NCBI RefSeq assembly: GCF_030295935.1
Contig: NZ_AP027362.1
Location: 930,001-994,000 of the forward strand
Direction: 5' to 3'
DNA: 64,000 bases
DNA from: Thalassotalea piscium
GTDB taxonomy: Bacteria > Pseudomonadota > Gammaproteobacteria > Enterobacterales > Alteromonadaceae
The notes beneath the pieces are model-generated. The model had not been told where the DNA came from. It made no database searches and worked only from the letters and a program-made list of their open reading frames with translations. Shown in pieces: positions 9,672 through 17,320 of the stretch (the stretch's first letter is position 1; each line of letters starts with the position of its first letter). The translations under genes and the position numbers were made by a program.

Positions 9672-10490
9672 ATGATAAATGATAAACCCTCAATAGAAAA
9701 ACTCCGTTGGATCATGGCTAAGTTACGTGACCCAGAAACAGGCTGTCCATGGGATTTAAAACAAACTTTTACTAGCATTGTGCCTCATACCATTGAGGAA
9801 GCTTATGAGGTTGCTGATGCCGTAATTGATGCTGTTGAGCAACAAGATTTTAGCGAGTTAGAGAAAGAGTTAGGTGATTTGTTATTTCAGGTAATTTTTT
9901 ATAGCCAACTTGGTCAAGAGCAAAAAAGCTTTGACTTTGATAGTGTAGTTGCCGCTATTTGCGAGAAACTTATTCGCCGCCACCCTCATGTTTTTGGTGA
10001 TAAACAACTTTCTACTGATGCCGAGATTAAAGCTAACTGGGAAAATGAAAAAGCGAAAGAAAGACAAAGTAAAAATATACATGAAAAAATTAGTATATTA
10101 GCTGATATTCCTAGAAATTTACCCGCGCTTTCCCAAGCGGCTAAAATTCAAAAACGTTGTGCTCATGTAGGTTTTGATTGGAATAATATTGACGATGTTT
10201 TTGCCAAAGTGCTTGAAGAAGTAGAAGAGGTTAAACAAGAGCTACATCATTCCCCTGAATTACTAGCAGAAGAAATAGGCGACTTATTGTTTGCTGTTGT
10301 TAACTTATGTCGTCATGCAAAGCAAGATCCTGAGAGTATTTTGCGACAAGCGAATAAAAAATTTACCAACCGATTCCATCATGTTGAACAACAGGTTCAA
10401 TTAAGTAATAGATGTTTTGAACAGCATGACTTAGCTGAATTAGAGCAATATTGGCTACAGGCTAAAAACAGGCAAAAAAAAATAAATTAA
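9672..10490 (+). CDS. mazG: Nucleoside triphosphate pyrophosphohydrolase MazG
   Basis: Hydrolyses (d)NTPs to the monophosphates. In E. coli it lowers ppGpp indirectly, which fits its place after relA. The 272-residue protein has two MazG repeats. The first has the EEAYEVADAV...ELEKELGDLLFQV metal site near residues 39-75, the second EEVEEVKQEL...EEIGDLLFAVVN near residues 175-210. The N-terminus has the CPWDLKQT motif. Length and both metal sites are intact. Confidence 0.96.
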   Translation: MINDKPSIEKLRWIMAKLRDPETGCPWDLKQTFTSIVPHTIEEAYEVADAVIDAVEQQDFSELEKELGDLLFQVIFYSQLGQEQKSFDFDSVVAAICEKLIRRHPHVFGDKQLSTDAEIKANWENEKAKERQSKNIHEKISILADIPRNLPALSQAAKIQKRCAHVGFDWNNIDDVFAKVLEEVEEVKQELHHSPELLAEEIGDLLFAVVNLCRHAKQDPESILRQANKKFTNRFHHVEQQVQLSNRCFEQHDLAELEQYWLQAKNRQKKIN

Positions 10491-10532
10491 CTCGTCCTTG
10501 ATATATTTTATTAAAACGCCATATTTATACTA

Positions 10533-10604
10533 GGTCGTGTTGCTTTTTACTGAAGTTTTTTTTACAGCGACTTACAAAGTTTGTACTTGAAATATCAACA
10601 GACC
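10533..10604. mobile_element. Short MITE remnant, family 2
   Basis: About 72 bp bounded by GGTCGTGTTGCT on the left and ATCAACAGACC on the right, the inverted-repeat ends of the 34069, 42704 and 44889 elements. The internal TTTTTACAGCGA-like stretch matches the left part of the 44889 copy, and GTTTGTACTTGAAA matches its right part. It therefore looks like an internal deletion of the 300-bp form. TA precedes it; the right flank is TTA. Confidence 0.6.
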
Positions 10605-10620
10605 TTAATCTTACTAACTA

Positions 10621-10815
10621 ACCTTAGCTCGGGTTAAGAGATAAGTTAATGCCCTGAAATTGCTAGACTTGTGGTTGTAGCCACTCACTAGCTTGATAGT
10701 TTTTCTTAATTCAAGGCAAATTCATTAAGAATAGATAATTCTATTGTTTATGAATTTAACACAGAAGTGGGGAAAAATAGCTGCTAGAGAGCTATTTATT
10801 ATCCCGAGTTGAGGT
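10621..10815. mobile_element. 195-bp MITE (family 1 ends, distinct interior), copy 1
   Basis: Begins ACCTTAGCTCGGGTTAAGAG and ends TTATTATCCCGAGTTGAGGT, with TA on both sides. The same 195 bp recurs at 39975-40169 with only a few substitutions. The ends resemble the ACCTGAGTTCTGGATAA family, but the interior (GCTAGACTTGTGGTTGTAGC) is unrelated to the other copies. No ORF. Its right end lies 9 bases before the TTG start of the next gene, so its GAGG may act as that gene's Shine-Dalgarno. With the family 2 remnant it accounts for most of the mazG-to-10825 gap. Confidence 0.8.
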
Positions 10816-10824
10816 TAACTATTA

Positions 10825-11148
10825 TTGACTGGTAATTTAGTGGCAAAATATTTCTTAGTTCCTCTTTTATTAATGTTTACTTGCTCTATCGTTGGGCAAG
10901 GAGAGGCTAATTTAATTGAGAAAAATAAAGCTGAACAAGTGGCTTTATTTAACTTTGACTTATTTGCTAATGTTAGCTCCGGCCAAATTGATACTGACCC
11001 GCTCGATTCAATTGTAGCGGGTAGTAAGCCTTGTACACAATTAATCGCTACAGCTTGCTTCTATTCTTTTGTTCAACCATACATATCTTTGCTAACCCGC
11101 CATTTTATTAATACCCGAGCACCTCCAACACTACCTCTATTTAATTAA
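10825..11148 (+). CDS. Small putative exported protein (107 aa)
   Basis: I do not recognise it. From a TTG start (GTG 10840 is an alternative) the first 30 residues form a typical signal peptide: short basic start, hydrophobic core YFLVPLLLMFTCSIVG, small residues GQGEA. The mature part has two cysteines (KPC, ATAC) and a second moderately hydrophobic stretch, CFYSFVQPYISLL. It is followed after 50 bases by a CBS-domain gene on the same strand. Function unknown; it may be a species-restricted gene or a decaying ORF beside a MITE. Confidence 0.4.
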   Translation: MTGNLVAKYFLVPLLLMFTCSIVGQGEANLIEKNKAEQVALFNFDLFANVSSGQIDTDPLDSIVAGSKPCTQLIATACFYSFVQPYISLLTRHFINTRAPPTLPLFN

Positions 11149-11198
11149 TACATTTTCTTTATAAAAATTAATAGATTAATCTCATAAAAGAGGTAGTT

Positions 11199-11759
11199 AT
11201 GAAAAATTTACACCTATTTGACCTAGAAAAGGTCGATAATATTATTGCGCCAAAATATTTTGAACCAACAACATTATACTCTCCAGCAACCACAATATTT
11301 ACAGACTTCAAGCTAAACTCCCCTTTAAAAGTAAAGGCGAATACATTAGCGGTAGATGTTTTAGACTTGATGATGAAGTCTCATGTGCAAATGAAAATAG
11401 TTGTGTCTGATAGCGATGAATTTTTAGGAATTGTTAGCACTAAAGAGCTATCCGAGCAGCGCCTTATAAGTGAAGTAGCTAAAGGTACGCCAAGAAATGA
11501 AATATTGGTAGAAGAGTTAATGTTACCGCGTAACTGTTTATCTGTATTTGATTACCAGGAATTAGAACGATCAAAAGTGTGCGATGTTATTTTTGCATTA
11601 GAGCAAAATAGGCTCAACCATTGTTTAGTGGTTGATAGAGAACATCATCAGATTCGTGGTGTTATCTCATCAAGTGATATTGCGAGAAAGCTCCATTTAC
11701 CTTTAAAGCTTAATTATCAGAACTCATTTAACAGGGTATTTGAAGAAGCATACGGCTAA
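11199..11759 (+). CDS. CBS-domain pair protein
   Basis: A 186-residue cytosolic protein made mainly of two CBS motifs. The first is near residues 45-85 (LKVKANTLAVDVLDLMMKS, then VVSDSDEFLGIVSTKEL). The second is near residues 105-170 (VEELMLPRNCLSVFDY, then HCLVVDREHHQIRGVISSSD). CBS pairs bind adenosyl nucleotides and usually regulate a partner domain; no catalytic domain is attached here. AGAGGTAG precedes the ATG. It is convergent with nosL. Role unknown; a stand-alone nucleotide sensor is the simplest reading. Confidence 0.8.
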   Translation: MKNLHLFDLEKVDNIIAPKYFEPTTLYSPATTIFTDFKLNSPLKVKANTLAVDVLDLMMKSHVQMKIVVSDSDEFLGIVSTKELSEQRLISEVAKGTPRNEILVEELMLPRNCLSVFDYQELERSKVCDVIFALEQNRLNHCLVVDREHHQIRGVISSSDIARKLHLPLKLNYQNSFNRVFEEAYG

Positions 11760-11782
11760 TGTAGCTAACCGTTAACAATGTT

Positions 11783-11824
11783 AAACGAAACCTTTGCTAT
11801 GTTATAGCTGTTAAGGTTTCGTTT
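11783..11824. terminator. Hairpin between convergent CBS gene and nosL
   Basis: A perfect 12-bp inverted repeat, AAACGAAACCTT ... AAGGTTTCGTTT, with an 18-base loop lies between the two converging stop codons. A short T-rich run follows on the plus side. Its position suggests a two-way terminator; the weak T-tract makes this moderate. Confidence 0.55.
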
Positions 11825-11844
11825 ATTAAGGTTGCGCAATAGTA

Positions 11845-12357
11845 TTACATTAACGTTGCTAGTGTAACCTCTTCAAAGCTTAAAACATTACCGCCAAACT
11901 CATTAGCAAACTCTTGCGCATCACTTTGCATTGAAAAGCTAGCTAATGTAGCTCCCATAGCACCTGTTTTAGACGAACCTGCGACAAACCATGCCTTTCT
12001 TGCATCAATAAAGTATTCATCGTTCGGTGCATTCCAAGGCGACTTACTCATGTCATGCACTAAAATGGTGGTCACATTTCGTTTGTTTTCGGGCTCTAAG
12101 TAAAAGCTGAACATGTCGCGTGTTGAGCAAAATTTATGAACTTTCTTACCTTCAGCTTCGGTAATTCCTTTTTTAAATAGTTCACCTTTAGGTCCTGGAA
12201 ATTCCATGATCATCATGCCGCATAAATGGCATTCATCTGCAGCTTCAATGGCAGCTGCCTGATGAATAGTTTGTTCGTTTGCATTTCGCTCTGAACAGCT
12301 GATAAGCGTTAAAGCGCATAAAAATAGGATTAAACTTTTTCGTAGTGTGTTTTTCAT
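11845..12357 (-). CDS. nosL: Nitrous oxide reductase accessory lipoprotein NosL
   Basis: Outer-facing copper chaperone that delivers Cu(I) for the CuZ/CuA centres of NosZ. Its 170 residues start with a lipoprotein signal peptide with lipobox LISC, giving an acylated Cys near residue 21. The copper-binding motif HLCGMMIMEFPGPKG follows around residue 45. Its start overlaps the nosY stop (TAATG), so it ends the coupled nosDFYL operon. Confidence 0.94.
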   Translation of the reverse strand: MKNTLRKSLILFLCALTLISCSERNANEQTIHQAAAIEAADECHLCGMMIMEFPGPKGELFKKGITEAEGKKVHKFCSTRDMFSFYLEPENKRNVTTILVHDMSKSPWNAPNDEYFIDARKAWFVAGSSKTGAMGATLASFSMQSDAQEFANEFGGNVLSFEEVTLATLM

Positions 12358-13175
12358 TAGAGTTTCTTCTTTTTAAAAATGATACTTGCAGCTGTTAGTG
12401 GTAGTACAACCCAAGCTAATAATATGGCAAAAAGTTGCCCTTGAGATAAGCTTGATTTTATAGCGATAGCTAGCGCGCCATTAATGTCGCTGCTATCTAG
12501 CCCTGATAAGTTAACTAATCTAAAAATATCAGCAGGATTTAACATCATTAATTGGGTCAGACCTTGTTGTGAAATACCTTGTTCCACACCAACTAATAAA
12601 GCAAGTAGCGCAAGGTCAAAAGCTAATGCAAATAAAAACCACGTGATTAATGCAAATCCAGCTGCTTTAGACTTTTCGCTGACCAGTAAACTGATTAAAT
12701 ATGCGATGGCAGTAAAGCTTAGTCCAAGTAATACCGCACTGGTAATAAAGGTTGAAAAAACACTGAAAACGGCGGTGTCATCTAATTGCCAGTAAAGCAC
12801 AATTGCCGACGAGCCAAACCCTAATATTGTTGCTAGGGCTATTATACTGCCTTGCCCCAAAAATTTACCAAGTAACAGCTGCGTAGTATTTAACGGATAG
12901 GTTAATAATAAGAGTAATGTGCCACTTTCTTGCTCGCCAACAAAACTGTCGTAGCTAAGTAACAGCGCTATTAACGGTATTAAAAATACCGCTAAGCTTG
13001 CTAAACTAGCAATAGTTGTTGATAACGAAGCAATACCAAGCGCTCCTGAAGCTGCACCACCAAAGTAGGTTAAACCAATGGAGAGCATGGCAAAAATCAG
13101 CGTAATAGAGACTAGCCAGCGATTACGTAATCCATCATGAAACTCTTTGTTGGCAACAGTTAGTATTTGTTTCAT
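12357..13175 (-). CDS. nosY: ABC transporter permease NosY
   Basis: Membrane subunit of the NosFY ABC transporter, which with periplasmic NosD supports assembly of the copper-sulfur CuZ site of nitrous oxide reductase. Its 272 residues have about six hydrophobic helices, starting VSITLIFAMLSIGLTYF. The family segment SFVGEQESGTLLLLLTYPL follows the second helix. The N-terminus overlaps the nosF stop and the C-terminus overlaps nosL. Confidence 0.93.
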   Translation of the reverse strand: MKQILTVANKEFHDGLRNRWLVSITLIFAMLSIGLTYFGGAASGALGIASLSTTIASLASLAVFLIPLIALLLSYDSFVGEQESGTLLLLLTYPLNTTQLLLGKFLGQGSIIALATILGFGSSAIVLYWQLDDTAVFSVFSTFITSAVLLGLSFTAIAYLISLLVSEKSKAAGFALITWFLFALAFDLALLALLVGVEQGISQQGLTQLMMLNPADIFRLVNLSGLDSSDINGALAIAIKSSLSQGQLFAILLAWVVLPLTAASIIFKKKKL

Positions 13176-14116
13176 GCTGTTGCTCCTTTTATATTTGATG
13201 TCTGTTCAATTAGGTGGTTGGGCTGCTGTAAAAAGTATTGGTAGACTTGCTCTAAATTTGCAGGTTCCACATTAATATCTTCCAGTGATGGTATAGTAAG
13301 CAAATGTCGTAAAACTTCCATTTTATCAAGTTCAGGTACTCGTAATATATTTGCATATATTTGATCAAGGTAGGGAGTTAAGAGTGGATCTTTCTTTAGT
13401 GTATCAGTGATACCTTTGACTGTAATTTTAACTGGTAAATGAGCTGATTGACGTAACTCTACCAAACTACCGGTAGCTAACATTTCCCCTGAAGATAAAA
13501 TCATCGCTCTGTCGATATGTTGCTCTACACCAGGTAACACATGCGAACATAAAATTACGCTTGTACCTTGGCTTTTTAGCTGATCTACCGTTTGATAAAA
13601 GTCAGCAGTAGCTATTGGATCAAGCCCTACCGTTGGTTCGTCAAGTAATAGTAATTTAGGTTGACCAATAAAAGCCTGAGCAAGACCTAAGCGTTGGCGC
13701 ATTCCCTTTGAATACGTTTTTACTTGTCGCTTCATTGCATGGGCAACACCTACTTGCTCTAGTAATGCAATGGCGTGTTTTTTGTTAAAACCTTTAAGCT
13801 TGGCAAAGTAAGTTAGCACCTCTAAACCTGTTAACTGTTCATAAAAACTCACATTTTCAGGTAGGTAACCAATTTGGTTACGCATGTGCCATGAGGCTTT
13901 TGAGTCTGGCGCAACGCCTAATACTTCAATATTACCTTGTGTTGGAGATATAACCCCGAGAATTAACTTCATCATGGTGGTTTTACCCGCACCATTATGG
14001 CCAAATAACCCAAGGACCTCGCCTTGATTTAATTCAAGGTTAATCGCTTGTAACGCACAAAGAGAACGATATTCTTTGCCGACATTTGATAACTTGATTA
14101 ACAATTCTTTCGACAT
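13172..14116 (-). CDS. nosF: ABC transporter ATP-binding protein NosF
   Basis: Cytosolic ATPase of the NosDFY maturation complex. It is 314 residues long. Walker A is GHNGAGKTTMM near residues 39-49, the ABC signature YSKGMRQRLGLAQA near residue 138, Walker B LLLLDEPTVGLDP just after, and the H-loop LCSHVLPG. The last 90 residues form the regulatory tail typical of NosF/CcmA-like ATPases. Start and stop overlap nosD (TAATG) and nosY (ATGA). Confidence 0.94.
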   Translation of the reverse strand: MSKELLIKLSNVGKEYRSLCALQAINLELNQGEVLGLFGHNGAGKTTMMKLILGVISPTQGNIEVLGVAPDSKASWHMRNQIGYLPENVSFYEQLTGLEVLTYFAKLKGFNKKHAIALLEQVGVAHAMKRQVKTYSKGMRQRLGLAQAFIGQPKLLLLDEPTVGLDPIATADFYQTVDQLKSQGTSVILCSHVLPGVEQHIDRAMILSSGEMLATGSLVELRQSAHLPVKITVKGITDTLKKDPLLTPYLDQIYANILRVPELDKMEVLRHLLTIPSLEDINVEPANLEQVYQYFLQQPNHLIEQTSNIKGATA

Positions 14117-15522
14117 TACTTTTTACCTTTTTCTGTCACGTTATCACTACTTTGTTCGTGAAGAGTATTTATCGATGTTACTAAGCGTTCAGTATTTTGG
14201 TGGGGCGACTTCATTAACGGGAAACTGTCTTTTACACCAGGTGGTTTTAGCACAGGAAACTGACGCTGAACCCAGCGCAAAATAAGTACGGCGGGGCTGT
14301 CCATTAACATTTTCATTTCTGGATACTGCCACACTAGTTTATCAATGCCATCATTTGGCTCGAATACTACATCACCAATACCATCATTATCCATATCCCA
14401 ACCAACGTAATTACTCCAGTAGTTGCCTTTACTATTATGGCTCCATTCTTGTTTTTTATTGGAAACATATTTTACTTGTGTAGGATTATTAAGAAAACTA
14501 TTACCATACACCTGAGTATTTTCAGATCCTGCGGTAAGGTGAATACCTATTTCTGTGGTATCAACTACGTTATTACTAATTGTGTTATATGCAGAGTTAT
14601 AAACAAATAGCCCTTTACCGTCACGGCCAAGCACTTTGTTATTTGATTTGGTCCAGACGTCTTTAATAACGTTATTTGATATAGTTGACGTGGTAATAAA
14701 GTTTAATAAAAAACCGTAATCTTCGCTATTGTGAGTGGTATTGCCTTTAACAATTAGCCTTTTCGAGCTCATTAGTGCATAACCTGCTCTTGTGTTGTAA
14801 GCATGGTTATTAATTACCTGGTTATCATGAGAGTACATATAATGTATACCGTAGCGTAAATCATGCATGGTATTGTTTTCTAGTGAATTCTCTTGACTAG
14901 AAATAATGTAAATACCATCGCGGGTATTAAATATTTCGTTATCTTTAACTTCAACATTCTTAACAACTGATAATTGAATGCCGTTTCCTCTGTCAGCCGA
15001 TCTAAGCGCGGTATTCCCTTCAACAGTATTTGCTAATACCTTAATGTCTTGACCTTTTTGTAACCAAATACCAAAACCATCACCTTTTAGTTTATTATTA
15101 CGAAGAATGATGTGGTTTGCTTGACGGTCGGAATATATCCCAGAGTCTTGATCAGTTAAATTGTCTCCCCAGTTAACAATAGTAAGATTTTCAACGGTGA
15201 TATGAGAGTTTCTAAGTAATAAAGCATGCCCTTTGCCTTGGGCATCTATAATGGCATTTTCGCTGCTCGTAATTGTGAGCTCTTTTGTAATAACGAAATT
15301 ACCTAAATAGCGACCAGCTGATAAATTTATAGTATCGCCATTTTCCGCATCATTGAGTAGTTGTTGTAAATTTTGGGCAGGTGTCGCTTGCCATATTTTT
15401 GCAGCGCTACTCTGTACGTATAAGCTTATAACAACAATAGAGATTAAGGGAATTAAGCGTATTTTTTTTAAAAAAAACAAAGGAAAATCTTCATTAAAGT
15501 TAAAGTGAACGTAGCATAACAT
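14116..15522 (-). CDS. nosD: Periplasmic copper-enzyme maturation protein NosD
   Basis: Periplasmic right-handed beta-helix protein (PbH1/CASH repeats) required for CuZ assembly in NosZ. Successive rungs such as NHIILRNNKLKGDGFGIWL and NSLENNTMHDLRYGIHYM run through residues 70-360. The longest frame starts at ATG 15522 with no ribosome-binding site. A TTG about 15 codons later, after GAAG, gives a cleaner signal peptide (MFFLKKIRLIPLISIVVISL, cleaved after QSSAA), so the true start may be there. First gene of nosDFYL, with an FNR-like box just upstream. Confidence 0.92.
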   Translation of the reverse strand: MLCYVHFNFNEDFPLFFLKKIRLIPLISIVVISLYVQSSAAKIWQATPAQNLQQLLNDAENGDTINLSAGRYLGNFVITKELTITSSENAIIDAQGKGHALLLRNSHITVENLTIVNWGDNLTDQDSGIYSDRQANHIILRNNKLKGDGFGIWLQKGQDIKVLANTVEGNTALRSADRGNGIQLSVVKNVEVKDNEIFNTRDGIYIISSQENSLENNTMHDLRYGIHYMYSHDNQVINNHAYNTRAGYALMSSKRLIVKGNTTHNSEDYGFLLNFITTSTISNNVIKDVWTKSNNKVLGRDGKGLFVYNSAYNTISNNVVDTTEIGIHLTAGSENTQVYGNSFLNNPTQVKYVSNKKQEWSHNSKGNYWSNYVGWDMDNDGIGDVVFEPNDGIDKLVWQYPEMKMLMDSPAVLILRWVQRQFPVLKPPGVKDSFPLMKSPHQNTERLVTSINTLHEQSSDNVTEKGKK

Positions 15523-15539
15523 TTTTTATCAATATACTA

Positions 15540-15553
15540 TTGATCTTGATTAA
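15540..15553. promoter_or_regulatory. FNR/DNR-type box between nosD and the glutamate synthase-like gene
   Basis: TTGATCTTGATTAA matches the FNR/CRP-family dyad TTGAT-N4-ATCAA at 9 of 10 defined positions. It lies in the 60-base divergent gap, 18 bases before the longest nosD frame and about 30 bases before the plus-strand ATG. It could control either or both genes under oxygen limitation. A partial overlapping dyad, ATCAATATACTATTGAT, is also there. Confidence 0.6.
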
Positions 15554-15582
15554 GAAAAGTAGACTTCAAACAAGGATTATTT

Positions 15583-17226
15583 ATGACCATAATGCAAAAG
15601 GTTTATTGGTTAATTTTAACCTTAGGTAACATTATTACGTTTTATTTTTTTTCACAAAGTGAGAGTGTTTTCGCTGGCGTATTAGTGTGTCTAACCCTAG
15701 CGTATTCCTTAATAGGTTTTTATGATCTGTATTTTAGCCATCATAGTTTAAATAGGCTCTATCCTGTTGTTGCTTATATACGCTATTTTCTTGAATCGTT
15801 TCGTGTAGAGATTCAACAATATTTTATTGCTAATGATACGGAGGAACGGCCCTTTAACCGTGAAGAAAGAAGTTTGGTCTACCAACGTTCCAAAAATGCT
15901 CGCGATACCATTGCTTTTGGTACGCAACAAGACTTGTATAAAGATAATTACTTGAGCTTATGGCATTCAATTGCTCCAAGTCATGTGCTTGATTCAGCTA
16001 AAAGAATTGTCATTGGTGGTAGTGAATGTAAACAGCCTTATTCAGCTTCTTACTTAAATATTTCTGCCATGAGTTTTGGTTCATTAAGTGCAAATGCAAT
16101 CGAGGCGTTAAATTTAGGCGCAAAAAAAACAGGTTGTTACCATAATACGGGCGAAGGTGGAGTGAGTCCCTATCATTTAAAGCATGGAGGCGACCTTGTT
16201 TGGCAAATAGGCTCTGGGCTTTTTGGTTGTAGAGATGATGATGGCAACTTTCACGAGGAACGCTTTATTAAAAGAGCGACGCTAGCGCAAGTTAAAATGA
16301 TAGAAATTAAAGTATCCCAAGGCGCTAAACCTGGCCATGGTGGTGTGTTGCCTAAGGCTAAAATTACCGAAGAAATAGCCAGAATTCGTCACGTTTCGCG
16401 TGATAGAGATTGCGTGTCGCCGGCAATTAACCCTGAATGTACAACCCCAATCAAGCTATTACAGTTTGTTAAACGCTTAAGAGAGTTAAGTGGTGGCAAA
16501 CCGGTAGGCTTTAAATTATGTATTGGCAACCCTGCCGAATTTTTAGGCGTGTGTAAAGCGATGCTAGCCACTAAAATAGTGCCCGACTTTATTACCATAG
16601 ATGGCGCTGAAGGAGGTACTGGTGCTGCACCTGTTGAGTTTAGTAATCGACTGGGTATGACGTGTTTAGAAGCAGTTTATTTTGTCAATAATGCGTTAGT
16701 AGGTGTTGGCTTGAGAGATAAAATAACGATAATTGCTTCAGGTAAAACAGCGTCAAGTTTTGACTTGTTAACCAAAATTGCAGTTGGTGCAGATATAGTA
16801 AATGCTGCTCGAACTATGATGATGGCACTTGGCTGCATTCAAACAAAGCATTGCAATACGAATCGTTGTCCAACCGGGATTGCCACGCAAGATCCTGCCA
16901 GATCTAAAGCTATTGATGTATTAGCGAAAAGTGATCGCGTAAAAAACTTTCATACGAATACGTTAGCTAACTTTTATGAATTAGTCGCTAGCCTAGGCTT
17001 GGATGACCCTGCAAAGCTAACACCAAATATGGTAAAGCGCCGTTCGCCAAATGCATTACAAACATCAATTGGTAGTTTGGTAGCACCATTACCTGCAAAC
17101 GCGCTTCTTAATGAAAATATTGATCACCTTAGTCGAAGTTGGCAATTATGGTGGCATGGCGGCAGTGCAGAGCAGTTTTATGTACCCGATACGGAAATAT
17201 TAGTTTCAGCTGAGTTTTATCGCTAA
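15583..17226 (+). CDS. FMN-binding glutamate synthase family protein (membrane-anchored)
   Basis: A 547-residue protein with the GltB-type FMN/TIM-barrel domain but no glutamine amidotransferase domain. The N-terminus has two hydrophobic segments (VYWLILTLGNIITFYFF and VFAGVLVCLTLAYSLIGFY). The barrel has SAMSFGSLSANAIEALN, KPGHGGVLP, DGAEGGTGAAP and the cluster motif GCIQTKHCNTNRCPTG, where C-x5-C-x4-C binds an Fe-S cluster. Such proteins are annotated glutamate synthase-like, but their substrate is often unknown. It faces the opposite way to the nos genes on both sides and splits nosRZ from nosDFYL. Confidence 0.88.
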   Translation: MTIMQKVYWLILTLGNIITFYFFSQSESVFAGVLVCLTLAYSLIGFYDLYFSHHSLNRLYPVVAYIRYFLESFRVEIQQYFIANDTEERPFNREERSLVYQRSKNARDTIAFGTQQDLYKDNYLSLWHSIAPSHVLDSAKRIVIGGSECKQPYSASYLNISAMSFGSLSANAIEALNLGAKKTGCYHNTGEGGVSPYHLKHGGDLVWQIGSGLFGCRDDDGNFHEERFIKRATLAQVKMIEIKVSQGAKPGHGGVLPKAKITEEIARIRHVSRDRDCVSPAINPECTTPIKLLQFVKRLRELSGGKPVGFKLCIGNPAEFLGVCKAMLATKIVPDFITIDGAEGGTGAAPVEFSNRLGMTCLEAVYFVNNALVGVGLRDKITIIASGKTASSFDLLTKIAVGADIVNAARTMMMALGCIQTKHCNTNRCPTGIATQDPARSKAIDVLAKSDRVKNFHTNTLANFYELVASLGLDDPAKLTPNMVKRRSPNALQTSIGSLVAPLPANALLNENIDHLSRSWQLWWHGGSAEQFYVPDTEILVSAEFYR

Positions 17227-17267
17227 ACGAATCGAGTTGCCCTAGAGGTGAATGAGTGATAAAAAAA

Positions 17268-17292
17268 GCACAACCTAGGCCCTAGGTTGTGC
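17268..17292. terminator. Strong hairpin terminator between glutamate synthase-like gene and nosZ
   Basis: GCACAACCTAG ... CTAGGTTGTGC, an 11-bp perfect stem with a 3-base loop. Read on the minus strand it is followed by TTTTTTT, a classic intrinsic terminator for nosZ; on the plus strand it is followed by GTTGTTTT. nosRZ transcripts probably end here rather than run into nosD. Confidence 0.85.
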
Positions 17293-17320
17293 GTTGTTTT
17301 ATGTACTTTACAAAGATCTA

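Noticed and set aside
9882..10082. Antisense reading frame inside mazG
   Set aside because: Fully contained in a well-supported gene with normal codon use on the other strand; similar antisense frames in rec, nos, relA and barA regions were treated the same way.
11199..11759. CBS gene as part of the nos cluster
   Set aside because: It is convergent with nosL, separated by a hairpin, and no known nos function uses a stand-alone CBS pair. Adjacency alone is not evidence.
15470..15485. Possible frameshift at the T/A run near the start of nosD
   Set aside because: The homopolymer lies at the edge of the signal peptide and the frame is open on both sides. An alternative TTG start explains the odd N-terminus without a shift.
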